Shown piece after piece: positions 1 through 7,586 of a stretch of DNA of 64,000 bases. Every line of letters begins with the position of its first letter. Within the stretch, counting starts at the first letter, position 1. Below the pieces are notes generated by a model. The model was not told the DNA's origin. It was given only the letters and a program-made list of their open reading frames with translations, and did no database searches. Source of the stretch: an uncultured Clostridia bacterium (GTDB taxonomy: Bacteria > Bacillota > Clostridia > Christensenellales > Borkfalkiaceae). The stretch covers positions 62,001-126,000 of the forward strand of contig CANQET010000003.1 of NCBI GenBank assembly GCA_947595585.1, written 5' to 3'. A program made the translations under genes and the position numbers.

Positions 1-124
1 ATTATATCCGAAAATACGGGGGATGTCAATCATTCTACCGAGCGTAGAGCGGTTTTTCGGGACTCTACTCGGCCGCGCTCCCCCCTTTTTCGCCGCGGGG
101 TGACAAATTTCGCCGTATGAATGG

Positions 125-151
125 GAAAAAGGGCAACGACGCCGTTGCCCC
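125..151 (-). terminator. Intrinsic terminator of the rubrerythrin gene
   Basis: On the minus strand an 8-bp GC-rich stem (GGGCAACG paired with CGTTGCCC) is followed by a T-run, about 35 bases past the rubrerythrin stop codon. Confidence 0.75.
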
Positions 152-186
152 AAGTTCTTCTTTGCGCCATATGGCGCCTTTTTCGG

Positions 187-711
187 TTATGCGTTGAAGT
201 AGCGCTTCAGGAGCCCTTTGAACCCCGCTCCGTGACGGGCTTCATCCTTGGCCATCTCGTGGACGGTATCATGGATGGCGTCGTAGCCGAGCTCTTTCGC
301 ACGCTTCGCGAGCATGAGCTTGCCCTCGCAGGCACCCGCCTCCGCCGCCGCCCGAAGCTCCAAATTCTTCTTGGTGGACGGGGTGACGACTTCCCCGAGC
401 AGTTCCGCAAACTTGCTTGCGTGCTCGGCTTCCTCGAAGGCATACCGCTTGTAGGCCTCGGCAATCTCGGGATATCCCTCCCGCTCGGCGACGCGGGCCA
501 TGGCGAGGTACATCCCCACTTCGCAGCATTCGCCGTTGAAGTTGGCGCGGAGGCCGTCCATCACTTCCTTGTCTTCGACGACGCCGTCGCCGACGTGATG
601 TTCACAGGCAAACGCCTTCTCTTCGATGGGTTCAAACTTCTTTGCCTTGCAGACGGGGCAAACTTCGCAATCGTCGGGGACGATCTCCCCGCAGACAGCA
701 CATCTTTTCAT
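187..711 (-). CDS. Reverse-type rubrerythrin (rubredoxin domain first)
   Basis: Non-haem iron protein of 174 aa, expected to act as a cytoplasmic NADH-linked peroxidase or oxygen scavenger in anaerobes. The N-terminus has rubredoxin-like iron ligands (CAVC at residues 4-7 and CPVC at 18-21). A four-helix ferritin-like diiron domain follows, with repeated Glu and EAEH/ExxRH motifs at about residues 60-165. Classical rubrerythrin has the opposite domain order, so this matches the reversed architecture known from oxygen-stress responses in clostridia. A good Shine-Dalgarno (AGGAGGAG) precedes the ATG. The gene is monocistronic, with its own promoter and terminator. An open frame on the opposite strand is a high-GC shadow. 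Confidence 0.9.
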   Translation of the reverse strand: MKRCAVCGEIVPDDCEVCPVCKAKKFEPIEEKAFACEHHVGDGVVEDKEVMDGLRANFNGECCEVGMYLAMARVAEREGYPEIAEAYKRYAFEEAEHASKFAELLGEVVTPSTKKNLELRAAAEAGACEGKLMLAKRAKELGYDAIHDTVHEMAKDEARHGAGFKGLLKRYFNA

Positions 712-740
712 TTTGTTTCTCCTCCTATGATCTTACCTTG

Positions 741-769
741 ATTATACCACGTTTCCCCGCGGACCGCAA
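741..769 (-). promoter_or_regulatory. Sigma-A-type promoter of rubrerythrin
   Basis: Minus strand: -35 TTGCGG (764-769), 17-bp spacer, -10 TATAAT (741-746). It lies about 30 bases upstream of the start codon. Confidence 0.8.
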
Positions 770-787
770 CGCTTTCGCGGAAAATTC

Positions 788-1453
788 TCAAAAATTTTTC
801 GGGGGACGAAGGGCGCCCATGCGTACTTCGAGTAGGGCCCGAAGCTCCTCTGCGTCCGCGGCGAAACATCTTCCGCCGTATTCCTCGAGCAGGGCACGCG
901 GGCGATATCCCCAGAGCGCGGAGATCGCATCCATCCCCGCGTTTTTTGCGGTCTGCACATCGGTCTCGCCGTCCCCCACGAAGACGCACTCCCCCACGGG
1001 AACGCGAAGCGAGAGCGCCGCATAGCGGGCGAGCGTGGGATCGGGTTTGCAGGGGAAAGAGCCGTCGTCCCCGCCCACGAAGTCGAAGAGACCCGGAAAG
1101 AAGCGCTCCATCAATAGATCGGCCGCCCGCTGCAGTTTGTTGGTGACGACGGCGAGCTTCATCCCCCGCGCCTTGAGGTCCGCCACAAGCGCCTGCATGC
1201 CCGCATACGGACGGGTGAGAAGATGCTCCGAGGCGGCGTAATACGATTTGAAGAGGGCGAGCAGCTTCTCATGATCTCCCTCGGGCGCCGCGCGTTCGAT
1301 GAGTTTTCTCGCCCCATTCCCCACAAACGACAAAGTTTGGGCTGCATCGACGGGGGCATGGCCGCATGCCGTGAGCGCCTTGTTGAGGGCGGCGCGGATA
1401 TCGGGCGCCGTGTCGAGCAGGGTGCCGTCGAGATCGAAAAATACGGCCTGCAT
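788..1453 (-). CDS. gph: HAD hydrolase, phosphoglycolate-phosphatase-like
   Basis: 221-aa haloacid-dehalogenase phosphatase of the Gph/PGP-like group. It carries motif I DLDGTLLDT near the N-terminus, motif II T/N in VVTNK, motif III Lys in CKPDP, and motif IV GDGETDVQTAKNAGM. A helical cap lies between motifs I and II. The start chosen is the ATG directly before QAVFFDLDG; an upstream in-frame extension lies inside argS and is basic, low-complexity sequence. This ATG overlaps the argS stop by one base (TGATG), which suggests translational coupling. The substrate is unproven: 2-phosphoglycolate, pyrophosphate and sugar phosphates are all possible. Confidence 0.82.
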   Translation of the reverse strand: MQAVFFDLDGTLLDTAPDIRAALNKALTACGHAPVDAAQTLSFVGNGARKLIERAAPEGDHEKLLALFKSYYAASEHLLTRPYAGMQALVADLKARGMKLAVVTNKLQRAADLLMERFFPGLFDFVGGDDGSFPCKPDPTLARYAALSLRVPVGECVFVGDGETDVQTAKNAGMDAISALWGYRPRALLEEYGGRCFAADAEELRALLEVRMGALRPPKNF

Positions 1454-3141
1454 CACATTTTTTCGGGGACGCCGATCCCGAGCAGAGTGAGCGCGTTGGT
1501 GAGCGCCGTGAGCGCGGCGCGGGTGAGGCGCAGCCTTGCGGCACGGACCGCTTCGGGGGCCTGCATGATCTTGCAATCGATGTAGAACTTATTGAACTTC
1601 TGCGCCGTGGAGACGGCATACCGCGCCACCACGGAGGGTTCATACGACGAAGCCGCCGTCTTCACCGTTTCGGGGAACTCCGAAAGCGCGCGCACGAGCT
1701 CGGCCTCGGCGGGGGTGAGATCGCCGATTTCCGCCCCCATGTATGCAATTTGGGCTTCTTTTGCCTTCTCGAGGACGGAAGCCGCCCGTGCGCAGGTGTA
1801 TTGCACATAGACGCTCGTCTCGCCGTCGAAGTTGAGCGCCTTCTCATAGGAGAAGACGATATCCTTTATCTTGCTGTTGTAGAGTGCGCCGAAGATCACG
1901 GCCCCCACCCCCACCGTTTCGGCGACCTGTGCCTTGTTTTCGAGGTCGGGATTCTTCTCTTCGAGGACCTTCGCCGCCTTCTCGACGCACCTTGTCATCA
2001 CGTCTTCGAGCCAGACCACCGTGCCCTTGCGCGTCGACATCGCCCCCTCCTCGAGGCTGACCATGCCGTATGCGACGTGCACGAGGTCCTTCGCCCAGGG
2101 CATCCCCATGAGTTCGATGACTTTGAAGAGCTGTTTGAAGTGCAGATTTTGCTGATAAGCGACCACATACAGGCACTTATCGAAGTCGTAAGTGCGTTTG
2201 CGGTAGAAGGCCGCGGCGAGGTCGCGGGTGCCGTAGAGCGAGGCGCCGTCCGAACGCAACACGATAAAGGGCGGCATCCCGTAGGCCTCGAGATCGACGA
2301 CTTGCGCCCCCTGGCTCTCGACGAGCAGCCCCTTCTCCTTCAATTCGTCGATGACGGGCTGCATCTTATCGATGTAGAAGCGCTCCCCCGCGTAGCTGTC
2401 GAAGGAGACGTGCAGGCGGTCGTAGATCTTCTGCACGTAGGCCATCGTGAGGGATTTGAACCACTCGAAGAGGGCATTGGCCTCCTCGTCGCCGCTCTCG
2501 ATGAGGCGGAAATACTCGCGTGCCTCGGCCTCCATTTCGGGCGTCGCTTCGCTGTTGAAACGCACATACAGGGCGTTTACGGCATGAATGCCCCCCTTCT
2601 CGACTTCCGCACGGTCGCCCCAATGCTTGTAAGCCGAAATGAGCTTCCCGAATTGCGTCCCGTAGTCTCCGAGGTGGTTGATGCCGACGACGTCGTACCC
2701 CAAGAACTTGAAAATTTTATAGAGGCTTCCGCCGAGCACCGTCGTCGAGAGGTGCCCGATGTGGAAGGGCTTTGCGATGTTGACGGAGGAATAGTCGATG
2801 CACACCGTCTTTCCCGCCCCGATCGCAGAAGAACCATAGAGGTCCCCCTCCTTTTCGATGCGCGAGAGCGTCTCTTCGGCGAGACCCCGCTTGTTGACGC
2901 GGAAGTTGCAATAGCCGTTTACGGCGGCCGCGGAGACGATGACGTCGTCCGCGGGATAAGCCGCTGCGATCTCCTCCGCGATCATAACGGGGGATCTGCG
3001 GAGCAGTTTCGCAAAGCGGAAGCAGGGCAGGGCGTAGTCGCCGAGCGATGTATCCGGGGGAACGGCGATGAGGGCTGCGATCTCTTGCGTCTCCACCCCC
3101 TCGAGGCGGATGCGCGCTGCGATATAAGACTTATGATCCAT
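1453..3141 (-). CDS. argS: Arginyl-tRNA synthetase
   Basis: 562-aa class I aminoacyl-tRNA synthetase that charges tRNA-Arg. The sequence has an N-terminal Add-1-like domain, the HIGH signature in AKPFHIGHLSTT, a KMSKS-equivalent in GAMSTRKGTVV, and a C-terminal anticodon-binding DALR-type domain. Its length is normal for bacterial ArgS. The ATG before DHKSYIAARI is chosen because GGGAGAA precedes it by a suitable distance; a 39-residue upstream extension would run through the promoter. It is the first gene of an argS-gph operon, divergent from ychF. Confidence 0.95.
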   Translation of the reverse strand: MDHKSYIAARIRLEGVETQEIAALIAVPPDTSLGDYALPCFRFAKLLRRSPVMIAEEIAAAYPADDVIVSAAAVNGYCNFRVNKRGLAEETLSRIEKEGDLYGSSAIGAGKTVCIDYSSVNIAKPFHIGHLSTTVLGGSLYKIFKFLGYDVVGINHLGDYGTQFGKLISAYKHWGDRAEVEKGGIHAVNALYVRFNSEATPEMEAEAREYFRLIESGDEEANALFEWFKSLTMAYVQKIYDRLHVSFDSYAGERFYIDKMQPVIDELKEKGLLVESQGAQVVDLEAYGMPPFIVLRSDGASLYGTRDLAAAFYRKRTYDFDKCLYVVAYQQNLHFKQLFKVIELMGMPWAKDLVHVAYGMVSLEEGAMSTRKGTVVWLEDVMTRCVEKAAKVLEEKNPDLENKAQVAETVGVGAVIFGALYNSKIKDIVFSYEKALNFDGETSVYVQYTCARAASVLEKAKEAQIAYMGAEIGDLTPAEAELVRALSEFPETVKTAASSYEPSVVARYAVSTAQKFNKFYIDCKIMQAPEAVRAARLRLTRAALTALTNALTLLGIGVPEKM

Positions 3142-3169
3142 GGCATTCTCCCAAGTCGTTTTCCGTGAT

Positions 3170-3198
3170 ATTCTACCACATTTCCGAAAAACAGGCAA
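3170..3198 (-). promoter_or_regulatory. Promoter of argS-gph
   Basis: Minus strand: -35 TTGCCT (3193-3198), 17-bp spacer, -10 TAGAAT (3170-3175). It is back-to-back with the ychF promoter, leaving about 10 bases between the two -35 boxes. Confidence 0.75.
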
Positions 3199-3207
3199 CC
3201 GAAAGGC

Positions 3208-3236
3208 TTGATGTTTGGCGAAAAAAGTTATATAAT
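3208..3236 (+). promoter_or_regulatory. Promoter of ychF
   Basis: Plus strand: -35 TTGATG (3208-3213), 17-bp spacer, -10 TATAAT (3231-3236), followed by a 40-nt leader before the ATG. Confidence 0.82.
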
Positions 3237-3281
3237 GGTAAGAAAAAAGGGGAAGCACAGGGCTTCCCGCGGAGAAATACT

Positions 3282-4376
3282 ATGAAACTCGGAGTTGTGG
3301 GGCTTCCCAACGTCGGGAAGTCCACCCTCTTCAACGCCATCACACAGGCGGGTGCGGAGGCGGCAAATTATCCCTTCTGCACCATCGAACCCAACGTGGG
3401 CGTCGTCGCCGTGCCCGATGAACGCCTCGAGAAACTCGCCGCCCTCTATGCGAGCAAGAAAGTGACCCCCGCCGTCGTCGAATTCGTGGACATCGCGGGG
3501 CTCGTGAAGGGCGCCAGCCGCGGCGAAGGACTGGGCAACAAGTTCCTTTCGCATATCCGCGAGGTCGATGCGATCGTGCACGTCGTCCGCTGTTTTGAGG
3601 ACGAAAACGTCACCCATGTGGAGAATTCCGTCGATCCCGTCCGCGACATCACGACGATCAACCTCGAGCTCATCCTCGCCGATCTCGAGGCCGTGGAAAA
3701 GCGCAAAGACCGCATTCGTAACGCCGCAAGGGGCGGAGCGGACAAGGGCGCCGCGGCAGAGTTTGCCTTCCTCGAACGGCTCGAAAAGCACCTCGAAAGC
3801 GAACAGCCCGCCGCCGCGCTTGCCGTAAACGAAGAGGAAAAAGCACTGCTCGATAACCTCTTCTTGCTCTCCTCCAAGCCCGTCATCTATTGCGCCAACA
3901 TCGCAGAGGCCGACCTCGGGAAGGAGGAGCTTCCCCTCGTGAAAGCGGTGGAGGAGTACGCCGCGGCTCACGGCGCCGAGACGATCGTCATCTGCGCCAA
4001 GACCGAAGCCGAGCTCGCCGAAATGGACCCCGAGGACCGTGCGATGTTCATGGAGGAGTTCGGGCTCAAGGAGAGCGGGCTCAACCGCCTCATCAAGGCT
4101 TCCTATTCCCTCTTGGGGCTCATCTCTTACCTCACCGCGGGGGAGAAGGAAACGCGTGCGTGGACCATCGTCAAGGGGACCAAAGCCCCGCAGGCGGCGG
4201 GGAAGATCCACACCGACTTCGAGAAGGGCTTCATCCGTGCCGAAGTCGTCGACTACGAGACGCTGCTCGAATGCGGCGGCCTTGCGGGTGCCCGTGAGAA
4301 GGGCAAAGTCCGCTCCGAGGGCAAGGACTACGTGATGAAGGACGGCGACGTCGTCCTCTTCCGCTTCAACGTATGA
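3282..4376 (+). CDS. ychF: YchF/OLA1 family redox-responsive ATPase
   Basis: 364-aa Obg-related P-loop NTPase that binds ribosomes and prefers ATP in characterised members. Visible motifs are the P-loop GLPNVGKST (residues 7-15), the switch region TIEPN, G3 [10 protein letters not shown], an atypical G4 region YCANI, and the C-terminal TGS-like domain ending in the conserved [17 protein letters not shown]. The coiled-coil insertion in the middle is present. The start is set by GGAGAAATACT before the ATG; the longer in-frame extension crosses the promoter. No classical terminator follows; a type A repeat hairpin begins 13 bases after the stop. Confidence 0.95.
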   Translation: MKLGVVGLPNVGKSTLFNAITQAGAEAANYPFCTIEPNVGVVAVPDERLEKLAALYASKKVTPAVVEFVDIAGLVKGASRGEGLGNKFLSHIREVDAIVHVVRCFEDENVTHVENSVDPVRDITTINLELILADLEAVEKRKDRIRNAARGGADKGAAAEFAFLERLEKHLESEQPAAALAVNEEEKALLDNLFLLSSKPVIYCANIAEADLGKEELPLVKAVEEYAAAHGAETIVICAKTEAELAEMDPEDRAMFMEEFGLKESGLNRLIKASYSLLGLISYLTAGEKETRAWTIVKGTKAPQAAGKIHTDFEKGFIRAEVVDYETLLECGGLAGAREKGKVRSEGKDYVMKDGDVVLFRFNV

Positions 4377-4850
4377 CCCTCCTCCCCGTCATTTCGAACC
4401 CCGTTAGGGGTGAGAAATCTCGTCCTTGAGATTCCTCGGCTCACGCCTCGGAATGACGTACTGAGAGGCCCGTCGTGTTCCGCCCACCCCCTCCGTGGGA
4501 GGGGGATCAAGGGGGTGGGGCGACAGATAAGCAACTACGAAGTCCGTCCCCTTGCTTCCCCTCTCAGGGGAAGTACCTGCGTCAGCAGGGGATAGGGTTT
4601 CCAAAACCCCTCAGTCACGACTCACGCCGCGACAGCTCCCCTACGAGGGGAGCCAAGGGTCGCACATGATGTGCCCCTACGCAGTCCGCCCACCCCCCTA
4701 CCCCCCTCCAATGGAGGGGGGTGGCGCTTTGAATAGGCCATGTCGGACGCCCGTCCCTCACGTCATTTCGAACGTTAGTGAGAAATCTCGTCCTTGAGAT
4801 TCCTCGGCTCACGCCTCGGAATGACGTACTGATGTGCCCCGTCCTTCCCC
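4377..4850. repeat. Intergenic island of type A, B and C dispersed repeats
   Basis: No gene is seen. Type A palindromes lie at 4389-4457 and 4762-4825. A complete type B element lies at 4548-4663. Type C C-rich/G-rich hairpins lie at about 4480-4520 and 4688-4725. Type A folds as an outer 10-bp arm (GTCATTTCGA with TCGGAATGAC) and an inner near-perfect 10-bp arm (GAGAAATCTC with GAGATTCCTC). In-frame ORFs across these repeats have no protein-like composition. Confidence 0.85.
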
Positions 4851-4855
4851 TCAAT

Positions 4856-4937
4856 AAAAAAACACCGCGGCGGGTGGGCTGCGGCGATAAGGATTCACAT
4901 GGTTTCGTACATAGAATAGGTTGTTCTATGTACTTCT
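4856..4937 (-). ncRNA. Candidate small RNA with its own consensus promoter
   Basis: A perfect promoter on the minus strand would start a transcript near 4937. It would begin with a 10-bp hairpin (GTACATAGAA with TTCTATGTAC) and continue through CATGTGA. It would end at a short GC stem followed by seven Ts at 4856-4862. There is no open frame or Shine-Dalgarno in its ~82 nt. A related sequence is repeated in the opposite orientation at 5066-5144, before the pilin gene. No known family was recognised. Confidence 0.5.
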
Positions 4938-4943
4938 TTTCTC

Positions 4944-4972
4944 ATTATATCCTCTCATTCCCCGTTTGTCAA
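4944..4972 (-). promoter_or_regulatory. Consensus promoter of the candidate small RNA
   Basis: Minus strand: -35 TTGACA (4967-4972), exact 17-bp spacer, -10 TATAAT (4944-4949). This is a full match to the sigma-A consensus, among the strongest in the window, with no protein gene downstream of it. Confidence 0.82.
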
Positions 4973-5028
4973 GAAAATCTCCCTCATTTTTCATAAAATC
5001 TTTTATCCTTTCTCTCATCTTCGGCGCC

Positions 5029-5047
5029 TTTGGGCGCCTTTTTTCTT
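5029..5047 (+). terminator. Terminator-like hairpin facing the pilin gene
   Basis: GGCGCC-TTTG-GGCGCC followed by TTTTTT on the plus strand. No coding gene ends here, so it could end a short leader transcript or shield the pilin gene from read-through. Confidence 0.45.
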
Positions 5048-5065
5048 TCTCCTCTTCCATTTAAT

Positions 5066-5168
5066 GTACGCAGAACAACCTATTCTATGGTCCTGTGTCA
5101 TGTGATTTTCGGTACGGTATGAACGCCGCTTCGTCCCGGCGGCGAACATATAAAAAATCATGATTTTT
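5066..5168 (+). promoter_or_regulatory. Structured leader of the prepilin gene (second copy of the 4856-4937 element)
   Basis: The 17-mer AGAACAACCTATTCTAT (5072-5088) and CATGTGA (5099-5105) match the minus-strand element, with almost the same spacing (10 versus 9 nt). Both copies are followed by a CGCCGC-initiated GC hairpin (here 5124-5144, CGCCGC with GCGGCG). A perfect 16-bp palindrome, AAAAATCATGATTTTT, sits immediately before the pilin Shine-Dalgarno. It may be a cis-regulatory leader; the ligand or partner is unknown. Confidence 0.45.
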
Positions 5169-5182
5169 GAAGGAGAAAAACA

Positions 5183-5623
5183 ATGCAAAAAAGAAGCAAG
5201 AAAGGCTTTACGCTTGCAGAGCTCTTGATCGTCGTCGCGATCATCGCCGTCCTCGTCGCTATCGCCGTGCCGCTCTTCGTCGGCAGCCTCCAGAAGGCTG
5301 AAAAAGCTCGCGATGACGCGAATATCCGCACTGTACGTGGCGCTGCTGTTGTCTATCTGCTCGATAAAACCGAAGGCGCAGATGATCTTTGGGCCGAGCC
5401 GACCAAAGGCAATATCAGAGCATGGAAAGTAGATGCCAAAATCACCAGCAATGGCGAAATTACCAATTTGAAGGTTGATCTTGTTGAAAATGGAGTTGCG
5501 GCTAACGCAACTGACTCTAGCGGCTACACAACTGCTGGTAAAGTAACAAAAGAGTCTGGTAGCTTCAAAATTCAATTGCTGCTTACCGAGATCAACGTTA
5601 CGGATCTTACCGCAGACAAATAA
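5183..5623 (+). CDS. Type IV prepilin / pseudopilin-like protein
   Basis: 146-aa protein with a class III (prepilin) signal: short basic leader MQKRSKK, then G-F-T-L-A-E-L-L-I-V with Glu at +5 and a continuous hydrophobic helix to about residue 32. It should be cleaved after Gly9 by a prepilin peptidase and assembled into a surface fibre or competence/secretion pseudopilus. The globular part (residues 45-146) is not recognised. No peptidase, assembly ATPase or other pilin lies nearby. AAGGAGAAAAACA precedes the ATG. Codon use changes inside the gene: the helix part is GC3-rich like its neighbours, while the C-terminal part uses many GTT, GCT, TCT and AAA codons. Confidence 0.82.
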   Translation: MQKRSKKGFTLAELLIVVAIIAVLVAIAVPLFVGSLQKAEKARDDANIRTVRGAAVVYLLDKTEGADDLWAEPTKGNIRAWKVDAKITSNGEITNLKVDLVENGVAANATDSSGYTTAGKVTKESGSFKIQLLLTEINVTDLTADK

Positions 5624-5638
5624 CCCAATCCATTACAC

Positions 5639-5740
5639 GCCGTTGGGGACAAACGGCAAACAAATTTACAAGCTGACGCGGTAGCCAAGGCAAGGGATAC
5701 TGCGTTTGGCTCCGTATCCGACAGGGATGTAAAGATACGG
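5639..5740 (+). ncRNA. Structured 3' region after prepilin with alternative stems
   Basis: Several stems can be drawn: GCCGTT/AACGGC (5639-5657), GCCAA/TTGGC (5684-5710), and two mutually exclusive ones. These are GGATAC (5695-5700) with GTATCC (5714-5719), versus CCGTATC (5712-5718) with GATACGG (5734-5740). A strong terminator follows directly. This is switch-like in form, but it follows rather than precedes the gene. No established RNA family was recognised with confidence. Confidence 0.35.
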
Positions 5741-5743
5741 GAA

Positions 5744-5773
5744 ACAGCGGGGCACACGCTCCGCTGTTTTTTC
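5744..5773 (+). terminator. Intrinsic terminator of the prepilin transcript
   Basis: 7-bp stem ACAGCGG/CCGCTGT followed by TTTTTT on the plus strand, about 120 bases past the pilin stop codon. Confidence 0.8.
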
Positions 5774-5784
5774 GTGGGTCGGTT

Positions 5785-6260
5785 ACGTCATTTCGACGTT
5801 AGTGAGAAATCTCGTCCTTGAGATTCCTCCTCCCTTCGGTCGTCGGAATGACGTACTGATGTGCCCCGTCGTATTCTGCCCACCCCCCTACCCCCCCTCC
5901 AATGGAGGGGGTATCGCTTAGAATAGGCCATGTCGGACGCCCCGTCCCTCACGTCATTTCGAACGTTAGTGAGAAATCTCGTCCTTGAGATTCATCCTCC
6001 CTACGGTCGTCGGAATGACGTGCTGAGGAGCCCCGTCGTGTTCCGCCCACCCCCCTACCCCCCTCCAATGGAGGGGGTATCGCTTAGAATAGGCCATGTC
6101 GGACGCCCCGTCCCTCACGTCATTTCGAACGTTAGTGAGAAATCTCGTCCTTGAGATTCCTCCTCCCTACGGTCGTCGGAATGACGTGCTGAGGAGCCCC
6201 GTCGTATTCTGCCCACCCCCCTACCCCCCCTCCAATGGAGGGGGTATTGCTTGGAATAAG
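5785..6260. repeat. Three tandem copies of a 166-bp composite of type A plus type C repeats
   Basis: ACGTCATTTCGA recurs at 5785, 5951 and 6117, an exact 166-bp period. Each unit holds one type A palindrome, one type C hairpin and a short linker (GAATAGGCCATGTCGGACGC). After the third unit, 6245-6370 has degenerate ~30-bp units of the form CCAATGGAGGGG...TCTGTT. No gene is seen between 5774 and 6377. Confidence 0.85.
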
Positions 6261-6377
6261 CCACGTCGGGGGTATGTGGTCTGTTCACCAATGGAGGGGA
6301 CACGTATTCTGTTCTCCAATGAAGGGGGTATGTGGTCTGTTTCCCGAGGGAGGGGTATCGCTCTGGATATGCCTGCG

Positions 6378-7061
6378 TTATCTTTTCGGGGTCAAGGAGG
6401 CGGTGTGCTTTACGATGCTATGGGCGGGGTAGCAGCCGCGGCAGAGGGTGAGCGGGTAGACCGTCGTACCCCGCCCGACGACCGTCCCCGGGCAGAGCAC
6501 GCTGCCGCAGCCGATCTCGACGCCGTCCCCCAAAAAGGCGCCGCACTTCTTCCTTCCCGTGGGGAGATCCTCCGCCGCGTGAATGGTCACCGTGCTTTGG
6601 TCGCTCTTGAGGTTGGAGGCGACGGTTTCCGCCCCCATGTGTGCAAAACAGCCCAAAATGCTGTCTCCCGCGTAGCTCAAATGCGGGATCTTTGCGCCGT
6701 CGAAGAGGATGCAATTTTTGAGTTCGACGCAGTTTCCGACGACGCAGCCCTTCCCGAGAAGGACGCTTCCGCGCAGATACGCGCAGTGGCGTATTTCGCA
6801 CCGCGGGCCGATGACGGCGGGGCCGAGGATCTCGGCCGTAGGGGAGATCTTCGCCGTCTTATGGGCGAATACGCCCTCCCCGATCTCTTCATACGCCCCG
6901 CCGAGGCGGGAAGAAAGCGCTTTCAGGTATGCGGGAAGCCCTTCGAGCGCCTCCCACGGGTAGGTAAAACGCGATAAATACTCCTCTGCCTGCGTATGCG
7001 CGAGGTCGAAGAGCGCACGCACGGTGCAATCCGAACGATCCATACCATATCTTACGCGCAC
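6378..7061 (-). CDS. Left-handed beta-helix (hexapeptide) transferase-like protein
   Basis: 227-aa protein. Residues 1-60 are helical. From about residue 65 it shows hexapeptide-repeat character (ISPTAEILGPAVIGPRCEIRHCAYLRGSVLLGKGCVVGNCVELKNC), typical of the left-handed beta-helix of GlmU C-terminal domains and sugar O-acyl/N-acyltransferases. HLSYAGDSILG and the SNLKSDQSTV region resemble the GlmU acetyltransferase part, but no nucleotidyltransferase domain is present. The frame opens with GTG at 7061; an ATG at 7043 is an equally possible start, and neither has a convincing Shine-Dalgarno. Donor and acceptor cannot be told from sequence. Confidence 0.75.
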   Translation of the reverse strand: MRVRYGMDRSDCTVRALFDLAHTQAEEYLSRFTYPWEALEGLPAYLKALSSRLGGAYEEIGEGVFAHKTAKISPTAEILGPAVIGPRCEIRHCAYLRGSVLLGKGCVVGNCVELKNCILFDGAKIPHLSYAGDSILGCFAHMGAETVASNLKSDQSTVTIHAAEDLPTGRKKCGAFLGDGVEIGCGSVLCPGTVVGRGTTVYPLTLCRGCYPAHSIVKHTASLTPKR

Positions 7062-7111
7062 CCGCCCGATTTCGTGACGTTTTCGAAAAAAGCCCCCGTA
7101 CCTATATCGAT

Positions 7112-7141
7112 AAAAGGGCTTCGGAATGCTCCGAAGCCCCT
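7112..7141 (-). terminator. Terminator of the small coat-gene operon
   Basis: 10-bp stem GGGCTTCGGA/TCCGAAGCCC with a TTTT run on the minus-strand side. It lies just after the stop of the 36-aa ORF. Confidence 0.75.
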
Positions 7142-7143
7142 CT

Positions 7144-7254
7144 TCAGGATTGCCCCGTCGAGGAGATCGAATCGTCGTCCTTCTCCCCGCCGGGCATGAT
7201 CATGCAGTGATGCGGATCATGGGCATACGCCGTCTTTTTCTTTTTCTTCTTCAT
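7144..7254 (-). CDS. 36-aa Lys/His-rich small protein
   Basis: Short reading frame MKKKKKKTAYAHDPHHCMIM followed by an acidic Ser-rich tail. GGGGGATAAG precedes the ATG at a Shine-Dalgarno distance. It lies 38 bases after a CotF-like gene on the same strand, and the next feature is a strong terminator, so the ORF is the last member of that operon. The function is unknown; association with the spore coat is only an inference from context. Confidence 0.5.
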   Translation of the reverse strand: MKKKKKKTAYAHDPHHCMIMPGGEKDDDSISSTGQS

Positions 7255-7292
7255 CTTATCCCCCAAGGCAGTATGTGCCCTGCCCCTTTGCC

Positions 7293-7586
7293 CTATTCGG
7301 CCGCGATCTGCTTTTTGATCTTGGAAAAATTCTCCGTCTGCTGATCGATGAGCATCTTCGCCGCGGGCTGGACTTCGTAATATCCGCGGGCGAGCATCTG
7401 CTCGAAGATGCGGAACTGCGTCTCGGCGTGCTTCGTATAGCTCTTCAGAATGGCGTTGCGGAAGGGCTGGCTGCTCCCCTCGATGAGGGCGTCGCCGTAA
7501 TACGTCATGAGAAGTTTTTCGACGTCGAGCATATCCTGCAGGGCGTCCTTTTCGGAGAGTGAGACATCTTTCTTGCTCTTATTCAT
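7293..7586 (-). CDS. CotF-like spore coat family protein
   Basis: 97-aa helical protein resembling the Coat F family: MLDVEKLLMTYYGDALIEGSS, then SYTKHAETQFRIFEQMLARGYYEVQPA, the typical ending in which a helix-turn-helix bundle is followed by YxVxxA. The start ATG overlaps the stop of the preceding small coat-like gene by 4 bases (ATGA). The large upstream extension of this frame crosses nth and is spurious. Coat F proteins are found on spores, but homologues also occur in non-sporulating Clostridia. Confidence 0.72.
   Translation of the reverse strand: MNKSKKDVSLSEKDALQDMLDVEKLLMTYYGDALIEGSSQPFRNAILKSYTKHAETQFRIFEQMLARGYYEVQPAAKMLIDQQTENFSKIKKQIAAE

Noticed and set aside
3142-3207. T-box leader for argS
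   Set aside because: The promoter-to-ATG distance is about 20-30 bases, too short for a T-box, and no AGGGTGGNACCGCG-like element is visible.
4762-4825. Type A repeats as classical REP/BIME units moved by a RAYT transposase
   Set aside because: No RAYT gene occurs in the window and the size and core differ from enterobacterial REPs; a genome search would be needed, so the label is not used.
4377-4860. Short proteins encoded across repeat islands (here and at 19-20 kb, 24.5-25.6 kb, 43 kb)
   Set aside because: The same peptide pieces (for example RDSSPARGAKG-like strings) recur in every repeat copy and have no ribosome-binding sites.
5645-5740. c-di-GMP-I (GEMM) riboswitch after the pilin gene
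   Set aside because: Short GGCAAAC and GACGC matches exist, but the hairpin that should lie between them and the GNRA tetraloop/receptor are not present, and the element is downstream of the gene.
5785-6260. CRISPR-like regular repeat array
   Set aside because: The 166-bp units are directly adjacent, with no unique spacers between short repeats, and there are no cas genes.
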